Of a DNA stretch of 64,000 nt, positions 36,165 through 45,931 are shown piece after piece. A model generated the notes under the pieces. It searched no databases. It saw nothing but the letters and a program-made list of their open reading frames with translations, and had not been told where the DNA came from. Made by a program: the position numbers and the translations under genes. The stretch is from Mariluticola halotolerans (GTDB taxonomy: Bacteria; Pseudomonadota; Alphaproteobacteria; Rhizobiales; Devosiaceae): NCBI RefSeq assembly GCF_021611515.1, contig NZ_CP090960.1:930001-994000 (forward strand), in the 5' to 3' direction. The number at the start of each line of letters is the position of its first letter. Positions within the stretch are counted from its first letter, which is position 1.

Positions 36165-37496
36165 CTAGCCTTCGCCGGCCTCGCGATTGCGGGTGCGGAT
36201 GCGTTCGAAATAATCCAGGCGTTTCTTGATTTCACGTTCATGCCCCCGTTCGACCGGCGCGTAAAAGCGCTGGCGGCCGATCTTTTCGGGGAAATATTCC
36301 TGCCCGGAAAAGCCCTCTGGCGTGTCGTGATCGTAAATATAGCCCTCATTATAGCCTTCAGCGGCCATAAGCTTGGTTGGAGCGTTGAGAATGGCCATTG
36401 GCGGCATGGGTGAGCCAGAGGTCTTTGCCAGCGCCATGGCGGCCTTATAGGCGGTGTAAACCGCATTGGACTTGGGCGCGGAGGCCAGATAGACCACGGC
36501 CTGGGCCAAAGCCAGCTCGCCTTCAGGTGAACCGAGCATGTGATAGGCATCGCGCGCTGCCACCGTTTGCGGCAAAGCCTGCGGGTCGGCCATGCCGATA
36601 TCTTCGACCGCCATGCGTATGAGACGCCGGGCAAGGAACATGGGGTCCTCTCCTGCATCGAGCATGCGGGCGAAATAATAAAGCGCCGCATCGGGATCGG
36701 AGCCACGAATGGTTTTGTGCAGGGCCGAGATGAGATTGTAGTGCCCATCCTGCGCCTTGTCGTAAATCGGCGCGCGGCGCTGAACCAGCGATTGCAGGGC
36801 TGCTGCATCCAGCACTTCCCCTGCCGGGGTGGCGGCATAAACCTCCTCGACCAGACCAAGAATGGCCCGTCCGTCGCCATCGGCCAGGGTGATCAGGCTT
36901 TCGCGCGCGCCCTCATCAAGCGGCAGCGGATTTTCAAGCAGGGCTTCGGCGCGGGCGAGAAGCTGTTGCAAATCATCCTTGTTCAGCGATTCAAAGCGGA
37001 GCACCTGCGCGCGGCTGAGCAAAGCGGCGTTGAGCTCAAAGGATGGATTTTCCGTGGTGGCGCCGACGAGGATGACGGTGCCGTTTTCCATCACCGGCAG
37101 AAAGCTATCCTGCTGGGCGCGGTTGAAGCGGTGGATTTCGTCGACGAACAGCAAGGTCTGCGTGCCGCCCGTGCGTTCCATACGGGCGCGCTCGAAAACC
37201 TTTTTGAGATCGGCAACGCCGGAGAAGATCGCCGAGATCTGCTCGAAACGATAGCCGGTTTCCGCCGCCAGCAGACGGGCGACGGTGGTTTTGCCGGTGC
37301 CGGGCGGCCCCCAGAGAATGAGGGAACCGAGCCGCCCGGTGGCAATCATGCGGCGCAGCGACCCCTGCGGCCCCAACAGCTGAGACTGGCCAATGACCTC
37401 ATCGAGCGCGGCCGGGCGCAATCTGTCGGCCAGCGGCCGGCTGGCCTCATCCACTGGTGGGGCGGTTTCGGGATCGGGTGCAAACAAATCGGCCAT
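36165..37496 (-). CDS. rarA: Replication-associated recombination protein A (MgsA/WRNIP1 family AAA+)
   Basis: 443 residues. RPAALDEVIGQ, Walker A GPPGTGKTTVARL, Walker B LLFVDEIHRFNR, sensor ATTENPSFELN, and the C-terminal tetramerisation part with AVEDIGMADPQ, APKSNAVYTAYKAA and YFPE. Acts at stalled replication forks with SSB. Two bases after the degP-like gene on the same strand. Confidence 0.95.
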   Translation of the reverse strand: MADLFAPDPETAPPVDEASRPLADRLRPAALDEVIGQSQLLGPQGSLRRMIATGRLGSLILWGPPGTGKTTVARLLAAETGYRFEQISAIFSGVADLKKVFERARMERTGGTQTLLFVDEIHRFNRAQQDSFLPVMENGTVILVGATTENPSFELNAALLSRAQVLRFESLNKDDLQQLLARAEALLENPLPLDEGARESLITLADGDGRAILGLVEEVYAATPAGEVLDAAALQSLVQRRAPIYDKAQDGHYNLISALHKTIRGSDPDAALYYFARMLDAGEDPMFLARRLIRMAVEDIGMADPQALPQTVAARDAYHMLGSPEGELALAQAVVYLASAPKSNAVYTAYKAAMALAKTSGSPMPPMAILNAPTKLMAAEGYNEGYIYDHDTPEGFSGQEYFPEKIGRQRFYAPVERGHEREIKKRLDYFERIRTRNREAGEG

Positions 37497-37498
37497 GA

Positions 37499-38905
37499 CT
37501 ATCCACTGACGAAGGAGCGAATAACCTGATTACCGCGTTGGAGCACAATCTGCCAGCCGCGTTGGCGCGATGAAGCAAGCTTGCCGAACCTATCCAGATC
37601 TTTCATCTCCTCGCCATTGAGCGACAGGATGACATCCCCTTTACGCAAGCCCATGGCATCGGCAGGTGAATTTGGCGCGACATCGGTGATGACAATGCCT
37701 TCTGCCTCAAACGACATGCCGTATTCCTGCGCCAGATTGGGGGTGAGCTGCTGGGCGATGACACCGGCAAAGCGGGTGTTGCCGGAAATCTGCACCTGCT
37801 GGCCCGGCGCGCCATCGGCATAGGCCTTGAGAGCCACAGCAACCGTTTGCGGCTGGCCCTGACGGATGAAGGTGACCTCGGCGGTGCCGCCAACCTGTTT
37901 GGTGGCAAGGCGGAAATTGAAGGCACGGGAATCGGCCACCTCAAGCCCGTCAATCGCGATGATCACATCGCCGGATTTAAGGCCTGCCGCTTCGGCGGGG
38001 CTTTCTTTGGCCACTTCGGCAATCAGGGCACCATGGGGGGCTTCCAGCCCGAGGCTGTCGGCGATATCGGTGTTGATATCTTGCAGGGCAACGCCGAACC
38101 AGGGGCGAATGATCTCGCCGCCATTGAGCCCGGCATTGGCGACCACCTTGGCCATGTTGGCGGGAATGGCAAAACCGATGCCGAGCGAGCCGCCGGACCG
38201 GGTGAAGATGGCGGAATTGACGCCAACCAGCCGCCCCTGCATATCGACGAGCGCGCCGCCGGAATTGCCGGGATTGATGGCTGCGTCTGTCTGGATGAAG
38301 AAGCCATAATCGCTGGTTTCAACGCCTGTGCGGGCGAGCGCGGAGACAATGCCGGAGGTAACCGTCTGGCCGACGCCGAACGGGTTGCCGATGGCGAGCA
38401 CCAGATCCCCCACTTCCAGCCGGTCTGAATCCCCAAAGCTGAGGGCCGGGAACTGACGGTCCGGATCGCGGATCTTGAGGACGGCCAGATCGGTTTTTTC
38501 GTCATCGAGCACCAGATCGACATTATATTCGCGGCCATCGGTGAGCGCGATGCGGATATCGGTGGCGCCGCTCACCACATGGCTGTTGGTGAGAATGACC
38601 CCGGAACTGTCAACGATGACGCCGGAGCCCAGCGACTGCGATTCGCGCGGGCGGGATTGAAACGGGTTGTTGCGGCCAAAGAAGCGGTTGAAAAACGGAT
38701 CATTGGCGAAGGGGGAAATGTTTTGCCGTGTGAGAGTTGTCGCGTAGACATTGACCACGGCGGGGGCCACTTCCCGCACAATGGGGGCGTAGCTGAGCTG
38801 CAGCTCACCCTGGGACTGCGGCAGACGCCGCTCCTGCGCGGTGGCCTGCAACGGGCTGATGAGCGCCAGCGCGACGAACACAGATGGTAGCCATTTCGGC
38901 AACAT
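37499..38905 (-). CDS. DegP/HtrA-family periplasmic serine protease (Do-like)
   Basis: 468 residues with a signal peptide (VFVALALISPLQATAQ). Trypsin-like catalytic triad: His109 (LTNSHVV), Asp139 (KTDLAVLKI) and Ser215 (NPGNSGGALVD). Two PDZ domains follow (about 260-355 and 375-465). Periplasmic quality control of misfolded proteins; cotranscribed with rarA. Could equally be called DegQ-like. Confidence 0.94.
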   Translation of the reverse strand: MLPKWLPSVFVALALISPLQATAQERRLPQSQGELQLSYAPIVREVAPAVVNVYATTLTRQNISPFANDPFFNRFFGRNNPFQSRPRESQSLGSGVIVDSSGVILTNSHVVSGATDIRIALTDGREYNVDLVLDDEKTDLAVLKIRDPDRQFPALSFGDSDRLEVGDLVLAIGNPFGVGQTVTSGIVSALARTGVETSDYGFFIQTDAAINPGNSGGALVDMQGRLVGVNSAIFTRSGGSLGIGFAIPANMAKVVANAGLNGGEIIRPWFGVALQDINTDIADSLGLEAPHGALIAEVAKESPAEAAGLKSGDVIIAIDGLEVADSRAFNFRLATKQVGGTAEVTFIRQGQPQTVAVALKAYADGAPGQQVQISGNTRFAGVIAQQLTPNLAQEYGMSFEAEGIVITDVAPNSPADAMGLRKGDVILSLNGEEMKDLDRFGKLASSRQRGWQIVLQRGNQVIRSFVSG

Positions 38906-39106
38906 GACCTGATCCTCCTGTTATGGAAAAAAGGATGGGCAAGACCCACGTGAAAATGCAAGGCTAAGTATCAGACAACGCGTCAAATCGGGCAGTTATG
39001 AGATGACACAAAATTTCCGTCTCTTCATGCGATGAAAATGATTGCAGCAGGCGGCGTAACTCTATATTGCGCGCACATTTCACTCCGTTCCTGAAGAGGG
39101 CAGACA
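38906..39106. other. Divergent promoter region, degP-like / ornithine decarboxylase
   Basis: 201 bases. TATATT at about 39062-39067 could be a -10 element for the decarboxylase gene, but no convincing -35 stands at the right distance. I looked for the start of a speF-type leader and did not recognise one. Confidence 0.35.
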
Positions 39107-40258
39107 ATGGCCACACCCCCGTACCGACGCTATGCCGATACCGCCGCCTTGATCGCCGACATGGCGCCCGACCACCCGGCCTTTCTGTTCTCTGAACAGG
39201 TGCTGCGCGAGGCGGCGCGGACGTTTGAGAAGGGGTTTGACGGGCTGGTGACCTATGCTGTCAAAGCCAATCCGTCCGATCATATCATTGAGATTCTGGC
39301 GGATGAAGGCCTCAAGGCGTTCGACGTGGCTTCGGTGAATGAAATGGCGCTGGTGCGCCGCTTCGCCCCTGAGGCGGGGATGCATTACAATAACCCGATC
39401 AAATCCAAGCGCGAGATTGCCGCCGCCTGGCATGATTTCGGGATCAAATCCTATGCGATCGACAATCTGGCCCAGCTGGAACAGATCGCCACGATCATTC
39501 CGCCAACAACGGATGTGGAGATTACCATCCGCTTCAAGGCCGGCAAGGCGCGCAAATCCTATGATTTCGGCACCAAATTCGGCGTGTCGGAAACAGGCGC
39601 GATTGACCTGGCACAAAAGGTGCAGGCCATGGGCTATTCGGCCAGCCTCTGCTTTCATGTGGGTTCGCAATGCGAGGACGTGAATGCCTATGAGCGGCAT
39701 ATCGCGGCGGCGGGGCGGATTGCCACGAAAGCGGGGATTGTGTTGAAGCGGCTGAATATTGGCGGCGGCTTTCCGGCCAGCTATCCCTCGAGCAGTGCCC
39801 CTCCCCTCAAGAAATATTTCGACCTGATCCGTAAGGCCGTGAAAAAAACTTTTGGTGACAATCCGCCGGAAATGATCGTTGAGCCTGGCCGCGCCATGGT
39901 GACGCCGTGCACGTCGCTGCTGTTGCGGGTCAAGCATCAACGCGCCGGGCTGTCGGTCTATCTCAATGACGGGGCCTATGGGGCGCTGATGGAAGTCAAA
40001 TTCATGCCCATCCTGCCCTCTGTGCGGGTGTGGCGCGGCGCGGAATTGCTGGAGGGGCCGACGGCACCCTTCACGATTTTCGGGCCGACCTGCGATTCCT
40101 ATGATGTGCTGCCGCAAATTTTTGAGCTGCCGGCCGATATTGCCGAGGATGACTGGATCGAATTCGGGCTGATGGGCGCCTATACCCAGGCATCGGTGAC
40201 CGCGTTCAATGGCTTTTCGGAACGGTTGCAGTTTTTCGTCGACGACATTTTGCTCTAG
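39107..40258 (+). CDS. Ornithine/lysine decarboxylase, fold type III
   Basis: 383-residue PLP enzyme making putrescine (or cadaverine). TYAVKANP carries the PLP Lys53, LNIGGGFPASYP is the phosphate loop, VEPGRAMV follows, and FGPTCDSYDVLP holds the catalytic Cys329. The size and motifs match the short eukaryote-like ornithine decarboxylases of Alphaproteobacteria. ATG with GAAGAGGG upstream; monocistronic, ended by the hairpin at 40489-40519. Second fold-III decarboxylase in the window, but only distantly like the one at 14364-15797. Confidence 0.92.
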   Translation: MATPPYRRYADTAALIADMAPDHPAFLFSEQVLREAARTFEKGFDGLVTYAVKANPSDHIIEILADEGLKAFDVASVNEMALVRRFAPEAGMHYNNPIKSKREIAAAWHDFGIKSYAIDNLAQLEQIATIIPPTTDVEITIRFKAGKARKSYDFGTKFGVSETGAIDLAQKVQAMGYSASLCFHVGSQCEDVNAYERHIAAAGRIATKAGIVLKRLNIGGGFPASYPSSSAPPLKKYFDLIRKAVKKTFGDNPPEMIVEPGRAMVTPCTSLLLRVKHQRAGLSVYLNDGAYGALMEVKFMPILPSVRVWRGAELLEGPTAPFTIFGPTCDSYDVLPQIFELPADIAEDDWIEFGLMGAYTQASVTAFNGFSERLQFFVDDILL

Positions 40259-40300
40259 GCGACTGGGCCTGCTGGCATTGCTTGCACGTGCGGTGTGAAA

Positions 40301-40331
40301 CCCTCGTGGTTCGACAGGCTCACCATGAGGG
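40301..40331. repeat. Short palindromic dispersed repeat
   Basis: Imperfect palindrome beginning CCCTCGTGG and ending CCATGAGGG around TTCGACAGGCTCA, a sequence familiar as a dispersed intergenic repeat in alphaproteobacterial genomes. Confidence 0.65.
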
Positions 40332-40349
40332 TTTTTTGGGGGCCACGGT

Positions 40350-40457
40350 GTCATTCCCGCGCAGGCGGGAATCCAGCAGCGGGCAGTCTTGCCCGCAAGC
40401 GACTTCTTCCGCACCGCCGACGCGGTGCACTGGATCCCCGCCTGCGCGGGGATGACG
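40350..40457. repeat. Long palindromic dispersed repeat
   Basis: Arms 40350-40377 (TCATTCCCGCGCAGGCGGGA core) and 40430-40457 (TCCCCGCCTGCGCGGGGA core) are inverted, with a middle that itself holds small hairpins. This is the common 'TCATTCCCGC-GCGGGAATCCAG' extragenic repeat type. Confidence 0.75.
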
Positions 40458-40488
40458 AAGGGACTAGAGCCGCACAGCAAATACCAGC

Positions 40489-40519
40489 AAAAAGCCCGGC
40501 AGGTTTGCCGGGCTTTTTT
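40489..40519 (+). terminator. Terminator after ornithine decarboxylase gene
   Basis: AAAAAGCCCGGC / GCCGGGCTTTTTT hairpin with an AGGTTT loop and a T-run; separated from the gene by the two repeats. Confidence 0.85.
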
Positions 40520-40530
40520 GTGTGAGCCGT

Positions 40531-40568
40531 TCTGGATTGCCGCACGCCCTTGGCGCTCGCAATGACGG
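40531..40568. repeat. Single arm of the REP-like unit
   Basis: Matches, in inverse orientation, the unit seen twice at 4113-4210: it runs from TCTGGATTGCCGC to CGCTCGCAATGACGG. Confidence 0.7.
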
Positions 40569-40596
40569 GGCGGCGTTTGGGTTAAACCCAAGACAC

Positions 40597-40632
40597 AAAA
40601 AAACGGCCGCATCGGAATGCGGCCGTTTTTTA
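40597..40632 (-). terminator. Terminator of the ribosomal alpha operon
   Basis: AAAAAACGGCCGCAT / ATGCGGCCGTTTTTT hairpin, 22 bases past the rplQ stop, with a T-run on the minus strand; it can act in both directions. Confidence 0.9.
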
Positions 40633-40653
40633 ATTCTTCCCGAGGGAGGAGAC

Positions 40654-41088
40654 TTATGCCATTTCGGCTTCGGTCTCTTCTTCGCGGGCCCGTTCTGCAG
40701 TCGGGCCTGAATCCTGGCCCTTTGCGGACACGTCGCGATCAACAAACTCGATCACTGCGATCGGGGCGTTGTCGCCGTGGCGGAAGCCGGCTTTCATGAT
40801 GCGGATATAGCCGCCCATGCGATCCTTGTAGCGCGGACCGAGGATATCAAAAAGCTTGCGGACCATAGCTTCGTCACGCACCTGGGCAATTGCCTGCCGA
40901 CGGGCATGCAGATCACCGCGCTTGGCGAGGGTCACGAGCTTCTCCACGATCGGCCGCAATTCCTTGGCCTTCGGGAGTGTGGTCACGATCTGCTCATGCT
41001 TAATCAGCGAGGCAGACATATTGGCGAACATCGCCTTACGATGGCTGGATGTCCGGTTCAGTTTCCGGTGTGCTTTTCCGTGGCGCAT
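40654..41088 (-). CDS. rplQ: 50S ribosomal protein L17
   Basis: 144 residues, starting [20 protein letters not shown] as in all L17. The core ends around AVIEFVDRD; an acidic Glu/Ala-rich tail of about 25 residues follows, as is common in Alphaproteobacteria. Last gene of the alpha operon, 37 bases after rpoA. Confidence 0.97.
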   Translation of the reverse strand: MRHGKAHRKLNRTSSHRKAMFANMSASLIKHEQIVTTLPKAKELRPIVEKLVTLAKRGDLHARRQAIAQVRDEAMVRKLFDILGPRYKDRMGGYIRIMKAGFRHGDNAPIAVIEFVDRDVSAKGQDSGPTAERAREEETEAEMA

Positions 41089-41125
41089 CTGTTTCTCCTG
41101 TCAAACTCTCCCAAATGTCACGAGA

Positions 41126-42139
41126 TCAATAATGATCTTCGTAACGCTTGGCGAGGTCGTCAATGTTTTCGGGTGGCCAGTTAGCAACATCCATACCGAG
41201 ATGCAGCCCCATCTGGGCCAGTACTTCCTTGATTTCGTTCAGCGACTTGCGGCCGAAGTTCGGCGTACGCAGCATCTCGGCTTCGCTCTTTTGAATGAGG
41301 TCGCCGATGTAAACGATATTGTCGTTCTTGAGGCAGTTTGCCGAACGCACGCTGAGTTCGAGTTCGTCCACTTTCTTCAAAAGCGCGGGGTTGAATGCCA
41401 GTTCGGGCACTGTATCCTGCGTCTTTTCCTTGGTGGGTTCCTCGAAGTTCACGAATACCGTGAGCTGGTCCTGAAGGATGCGCGCTGCATAGGCAACGGC
41501 GTCTTCAGGCGGAATTGCGCCATTGGTTTCAACCTGAAGCGTCAGCTTGTCATAGTCGAGCACCTGGCCCTCGCGGGTGGCATCGACCTTGTAGGAAACG
41601 CGACGTACCGGCGAGAACAATGCATCAACCGGAATATAACCGATCGGGGCATCTTCAGGACGGTTGCGGTCTGCTGCAACATAGCCCTTGCCAGTGTTGA
41701 CGGTGAACTCGATGTTGATCTCTGCGCCGTCATCAAGGTGACACAGCACCAGTTCAGGGTTCAGAACTTCAATATCGCCCGATGTCTTGATGTCACCAGC
41801 GGTGACGGCACCCGGGCCCTGCTTGGAAAGAGTCAGGCGCTTGGGGCCTTCGTCGTTCATGCGCAGAGCAATTTCCTTGACGTTGAGCACGAGGTCCGTA
41901 ATGTCCTCGCGCACGCCGGCGACTGACGAAAATTCGTGCAGTACGCCGTCGATTTGGATTGCCGTCACTGCAGCACCCTGCAATGACGAGAGCAGAACGC
42001 GCCGCAGCGCATTCCCCAGAGTCAGGCCGTAACCGCGCTCAAGTGGCTCGGCGGTAACCGAAGCCACGTGCGCATTGTTGCCCGAAACAATGTCCAGCTT
42101 GGTCGGCTTGATCAATTCCTGCCAGTTTTTCTGGATCAT
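41126..42139 (-). CDS. rpoA: DNA-directed RNA polymerase subunit alpha
   Basis: 337 residues. N-terminal dimerisation/assembly domain ([39 protein letters not shown]) and C-terminal DNA- and activator-binding domain ([39 protein letters not shown]). Follows rpsK by 95 bases. Confidence 0.98.
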   Translation of the reverse strand: MIQKNWQELIKPTKLDIVSGNNAHVASVTAEPLERGYGLTLGNALRRVLLSSLQGAAVTAIQIDGVLHEFSSVAGVREDITDLVLNVKEIALRMNDEGPKRLTLSKQGPGAVTAGDIKTSGDIEVLNPELVLCHLDDGAEINIEFTVNTGKGYVAADRNRPEDAPIGYIPVDALFSPVRRVSYKVDATREGQVLDYDKLTLQVETNGAIPPEDAVAYAARILQDQLTVFVNFEEPTKEKTQDTVPELAFNPALLKKVDELELSVRSANCLKNDNIVYIGDLIQKSEAEMLRTPNFGRKSLNEIKEVLAQMGLHLGMDVANWPPENIDDLAKRYEDHY

Positions 42140-42234
42140 CTTGTCAACATCCTTTCAAATTCGCGGTTCTTATGCGAACCACCTTGCCGCAACAGAAGTC
42201 TCACTCCCGGCAATGTGCCGGTTCTCGCTCAACC

Positions 42235-42627
42235 TTAGACGCGGCGACGCTTGCGCGGCCGGCAGCCATTGTGCGGGATCGAGGTGACATCCCGGATGCT
42301 GGTGACATTGAAGCCTGCAGCCTGGAGCGCACGTAGCGCAGATTCACGCCCTGAACCCGGACCACGCACTTCAACCTCAAGGGTCTTCATGCCGTGCTCC
42401 TGGGCCTTCTTGGCGGCGTCCTCAGCAGCAACCTGTGCAGCATAAGGCGTCGACTTGCGCGAACCCTTAAAGCCCATCGTACCGGCGGACGACCACGAAA
42501 TCGTGTTGCCCTGTACGTCGGTGATGGTGATCATGGTGTTATTGAACGAAGCGTTTACGTGTGCAACGCCGTTGGTAATATTCTTGCGCTCACGGCGGCG
42601 AACGCGCGTAGTGTCACTTTTAGCCAT
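42235..42627 (-). CDS. rpsK: 30S ribosomal protein S11
   Basis: 130 residues: [37 protein letters not shown] and the invariant C-terminus [14 protein letters not shown]. Platform protein of the 30S subunit. 81 bases after rpsM. Confidence 0.98.
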   Translation of the reverse strand: MAKSDTTRVRRRERKNITNGVAHVNASFNNTMITITDVQGNTISWSSAGTMGFKGSRKSTPYAAQVAAEDAAKKAQEHGMKTLEVEVRGPGSGRESALRALQAAGFNVTSIRDVTSIPHNGCRPRKRRRV

Positions 42628-42708
42628 TTAGTTTCCTTGTTCGATCTCATCGCCGCCATCAGCATAATGCTCCGGCGGCTCCACCGAAGAACCCTTCGAG
42701 AAGGGTTC

Positions 42709-43077
42709 TTACTTCTTTTTGCCTGCGATAGCCTTTGCCGGACCCTTGCGAGTGCGGGCATTGGTATGGGTACGCTGACCGCGCACCGGCAAACCACGGC
42801 GATGACGCAAGCCGCGATAGTTGCCCAGATCCATCAGACGCTTGATGTTCATCGCGACGCTGCGACGAAGATCACCTTCAACGATGTAATCGCTGTCGAT
42901 TGCTTCACGCACCTGGATGACTTCAGCATCGGTCATTTCATTGACCCGACGTTCCGCGGGGATGGAAACCTTCTTGCAGATTTCCTCAGCCTTTTTCGGA
43001 CCAATCCCGTGGATGTACTGAAGCGCGATTACAACGCGCTTGTTCGTCGGGATATTGACGCCAGCAATACGAGCCAC
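42709..43077 (-). CDS. rpsM: 30S ribosomal protein S13
   Basis: 122 residues: [33 protein letters not shown] and [20 protein letters not shown]. First gene of the alpha operon; the 194-base gap before it holds a candidate promoter and hairpin. Confidence 0.98.
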   Translation of the reverse strand: MARIAGVNIPTNKRVVIALQYIHGIGPKKAEEICKKVSIPAERRVNEMTDAEVIQVREAIDSDYIVEGDLRRSVAMNIKRLMDLGNYRGLRHRRGLPVRGQRTHTNARTRKGPAKAIAGKKK

Positions 43078-43212
43078 GTCCGCACTCCTTCATTCGATAA
43101 CAGGCAGGCAGCGGTGCCCGTCCTATTCAACAACAACAGACCGGATTACGGCCCCATTTCTTAAAAACAGAAACCGAATCCAGTCCAAAAAACTCTTGAG
43201 ACTGGCGCGGTT

Positions 43213-43239
43213 CCTATAGAATCCACCGCACAAAGTCAA
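43213..43239 (-). promoter_or_regulatory. Candidate promoter for rpsM-rpsK-rpoA-rplQ
   Basis: On the minus strand TTGACT (43239-43234) and TATAGG (43218-43213) are 15 bases apart, short of the ideal 17. The -35 lies inside the hairpin at 43223-43258. The position, ahead of rpsM and after adk, fits an internal alpha-operon promoter. Confidence 0.35.
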
Positions 43240-43258
43240 CTCGACTTTGCGCAGGTGG
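43223..43258 (-). promoter_or_regulatory. Long hairpin in the adk-rpsM gap
   Basis: CCACC-GCACAAAGTC pairs with GACTTTGCGC-a-GGTGG (one mismatch, one bulged A) around a five-base loop. No T-run follows on the minus strand, so it looks like a processing or regulatory structure rather than a terminator. Confidence 0.5.
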
Positions 43259-43271
43259 CAGCAATCAACAC

Positions 43272-43841
43272 TTACTCTGCGAGTGCTGCCCGAATATCTG
43301 CGGAGACCTGAGCCACCGGCGACATTCCATCAACACTCTTCAGCAGCCCCTGTGCCTCATAATAGGCAACCAGCGGCGCTGTGAGCTCGCGATACACACC
43401 GAGGCGCTTGCGAATGACATCTTCATTGTCATCGGCGCGTGCCCCGCCCGTCTCTTTCGCCCGATTGAGCACGCGCTGAACGAGGGTATCCTCATCGGCG
43501 CGAATCTCGATCACGGCATCAAGAGCAAGTCCTTTATCCGTCAACATGGCATCAAGCGCTTCGGCCTGGGCAATGGTGCGCGGAAAACCGTCCAGAATGA
43601 AACCATTGGCGCAATCGGGTGCATCAAGGCGTTCTGAAACAATGGCATTGACCACAGTGTCGGAGACCAGATCGCCGCGATCCATGATCGCTTTGGCTTC
43701 CAGGCCCATCGGTGTGCGCGCGGCAATGGCTGCGCGCAGAATGTCACCGGTCGACAATTGCGGAATTGAATAGGCGTCCAGCAGGATCTTTGCCTGCGTT
43801 CCCTTGCCCGCTCCCGGCGGGCCGAGGAGTATAAGTCTCAT
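43272..43841 (-). CDS. adk: Adenylate kinase (short-LID type)
   Basis: 189 residues converting ATP + AMP to 2 ADP. P-loop [14 protein letters not shown]-binding [10 protein letters not shown] and [15 protein letters not shown], then [14 protein letters not shown]. The roughly 30-residue LID insertion found in E. coli Adk is absent, as in short-type kinases. ATG overlaps the secY stop by four bases. Confidence 0.96.
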   Translation of the reverse strand: MRLILLGPPGAGKGTQAKILLDAYSIPQLSTGDILRAAIAARTPMGLEAKAIMDRGDLVSDTVVNAIVSERLDAPDCANGFILDGFPRTIAQAEALDAMLTDKGLALDAVIEIRADEDTLVQRVLNRAKETGGARADDNEDVIRKRLGVYRELTAPLVAYYEAQGLLKSVDGMSPVAQVSADIRAALAE

Positions 43842-45175
43842 CGCCGCTTTCCCCCCAGCCGCGAGCGCTTCACCAGGCCTTCATATTGCTGGGCAACAAG
43901 ATGGCTCTGGATCTGGCTGATTGTGTCTAGCGTCACCGTCACCATGATAAGCAGTGAGGTGCCACCGATAAACTGACTGACATTGAGCTGACTGACCAGA
44001 ACTTCCGGTATCAGCGCAACGATGGTCAGATAGAGCGCGCCAGCCACAGTGATACGGGTCAACACATAATCGATATGCGAGGCCGTACGTTCACCCGGAC
44101 GAATGCCGGGAATGAACCCACCGGATTTCTTCAGGTTGTCGGCAGTGTCCGACGGGTTGAAGACGATGGCAGTGTAGAAGAACGCGAAGAAGATGATGAA
44201 GGTGGCGAACAGGATCAGATAGAGCGGTTGCCCCCGACCCAGCAGCGCCGAAATCACGGACAGCCACTGTGGCGCATCACCCTGTGCGGCAAACGAGGCA
44301 ATGGTTGCCGGCAGCAGCAGAAGGGACGAGCCAAAGATCACCGGGATAACACCGGCTGTGTTGAGCTTCAGCGGCAGATGCGAAGTGTCGCCCTGGAACA
44401 TCTTGTTGCCGACCTGGCGCTTTGGATACTGGATCAGCAAGCGGCGCTGGGCCCGTTCAAAGAAGACGATGACGGCAATAACCAGAATGGCGAGGACCAA
44501 AAGCCCGACCACGGCAATCGTTGGCAAGGCACCTGTGCGGCTCAATTCGAGCGTTTGCACGATGGTGCCGGGCAGATTGGCGACAATACCGGCGAAAATG
44601 ATCAGCGAGATGCCGTTGCCGACGCCGCGCGCTGTGATCTGTTCGCCTAACCACATCAGGAACATGGTGCCGCCGACCAGTGTGATCACGGTCGAAATGC
44701 GGAAGAACCAGCCCGGATTGAGCACGACGCCCTGGCTCGATTCTAGGCCCACGGCAATGCCATAGGCCTGAACGGCGCAGAACACGACGGTCAGATACCG
44801 GGTGTACTGATTGATCTTGCGGCGACCCGCCTCCCCGCCTTCCTTGCGCAAGGCTTCAAGCTTTGGCGAGGCGGTGGAGAGCACCTGGATGATGATCGAG
44901 GCGGTAATGTAAGGGATCAGGTTGAGCGCAAAAATGGCCATGCGCTCGACAGCGCCACCGGCAAACATGTTGAGCATGCCGGCGATACCCTGCTGGGCCT
45001 GCTCAAAGGTTGCGCCATAGGCCTGCGGATCAATGCCCGGCACCGGAATATAGGTGCCGAAACGATAAACAAGCAGCGCGCCCAGTGTAAACCAGATGCG
45101 CTGCTGAAGATCCTTCGCCTTGCCAAGGGTCGAAAAACTAAGATTGCGTGCCAATTGTTCGGCTGCAGAGGCCAT
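43838..45175 (-). CDS. secY: Preprotein translocase subunit SecY
   Basis: 445 residues, ten membrane helices; channel of the Sec translocon. [24 protein letters not shown] opens the protein, [28 protein letters not shown] follows with the plug region, and [19 protein letters not shown] lies near helix 8. In the spc operon between rplO and adk. Confidence 0.98.
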   Translation of the reverse strand: MASAAEQLARNLSFSTLGKAKDLQQRIWFTLGALLVYRFGTYIPVPGIDPQAYGATFEQAQQGIAGMLNMFAGGAVERMAIFALNLIPYITASIIIQVLSTASPKLEALRKEGGEAGRRKINQYTRYLTVVFCAVQAYGIAVGLESSQGVVLNPGWFFRISTVITLVGGTMFLMWLGEQITARGVGNGISLIIFAGIVANLPGTIVQTLELSRTGALPTIAVVGLLVLAILVIAVIVFFERAQRRLLIQYPKRQVGNKMFQGDTSHLPLKLNTAGVIPVIFGSSLLLLPATIASFAAQGDAPQWLSVISALLGRGQPLYLILFATFIIFFAFFYTAIVFNPSDTADNLKKSGGFIPGIRPGERTASHIDYVLTRITVAGALYLTIVALIPEVLVSQLNVSQFIGGTSLLIMVTVTLDTISQIQSHLVAQQYEGLVKRSRLGGKRR

Positions 45176-45209
45176 GAGGGCTCCTTCGGGTCGGGGTCAG
45201 TGCCGGCGC

Positions 45210-45692
45210 TTACGCGTCGGCGGCTTCTTCAACCTTGGGCATATCAACTTTGCCACCGGCAGCTTCAACCGCTGCGAGTGCACCAGCCGATGCATGGGCG
45301 ACGTTGAATGTCACCTTCTGAGCCTTGAACTCACCACCGGCAATCAGGCGAACGCCATGCTTGGGGCGACGGATAACACCGGCAGCGACGAGCGCTGCGG
45401 CATCGATGACACCCTTGGCATCGAGTTTGCCGGAATCAATCGCGCGCTGAACGCGATCAAGCCGAACGGCATTGAAAGACTTTGGCCGCCATGCATTGAA
45501 GCCGCGCTTCGGCATCCGCATGTGGAGCGGCATCTGACCGCCTTCAAAACCATTGATGGCAACACCCGAACGCGAGGTCTGACCTTTTTGGCCGCGGCCA
45601 CCGGTCTTGCCCTTGCTCGAACCGATACCGCGTCCGACGCGGATACGGTTCTTGGTTGCGCCAGCATTGTCGCTGAGATTATTCAAACGCAT
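45210..45692 (-). CDS. rplO: 50S ribosomal protein L15
   Basis: 160 residues: MRLNNLSDNAGATKNRIRVGRGIGSSKGKTGGRGQKG-type Gly-rich start, GFEGGQMPLHMRMPKRGF, and the acidic alphaproteobacterial end VDMPKVEEAADA. Confidence 0.97.
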   Translation of the reverse strand: MRLNNLSDNAGATKNRIRVGRGIGSSKGKTGGRGQKGQTSRSGVAINGFEGGQMPLHMRMPKRGFNAWRPKSFNAVRLDRVQRAIDSGKLDAKGVIDAAALVAAGVIRRPKHGVRLIAGGEFKAQKVTFNVAHASAGALAAVEAAGGKVDMPKVEEAADA

Positions 45693-45711
45693 CGCAAAAA
45701 TTCCTCTGCCG

Positions 45712-45900
45712 CTATTTCTCGTCTAAAACACGTACAAGATGCGGGATCTTGTTGATCATTCCACGCACTTCCGGCGTGTCCTTGAGCGTGCGCTGACGAC
45801 GCATCTTATTCAGGCCAAGGCCTATAAGCGTCCCGCGCTGCCCTTTGTCGCGGCGGATCGGGCTACCGATCTGCTCAACTGTAACTGTCTTGTCAGCCAT
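45712..45900 (-). CDS. rpmD: 50S ribosomal protein L30
   Basis: 62 residues: [38 protein letters not shown] and [13 protein letters not shown]. Standard spc-operon position between rpsE and rplO. Confidence 0.96.
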   Translation of the reverse strand: MADKTVTVEQIGSPIRRDKGQRGTLIGLGLNKMRRQRTLKDTPEVRGMINKIPHLVRVLDEK

Positions 45901-45931
45901 AATATTCTCCGTCCTTCACCGACTGCCCGGA

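Larger units (their letters stand above)
40259..40653. other. Repeat- and terminator-filled gap between odc and rplQ
   Basis: 395 bases with no gene. It contains, in order, a short palindrome, a long palindromic repeat, the decarboxylase terminator, one arm of the REP-like unit, and the ribosomal operon terminator, each listed separately. Confidence 0.7.

Noticed and set aside
38906-39106. speF-type RNA leader ahead of the ornithine decarboxylase gene
   Set aside because: The available gap of 201 bases also contains the divergent degP promoter, and no start of that element was recognised.
39080-40612. 510-codon minus-strand frame
   Set aside because: It is antisense to the ornithine decarboxylase gene and the repeat region; its translation has no family sequence and crosses palindromic repeats.
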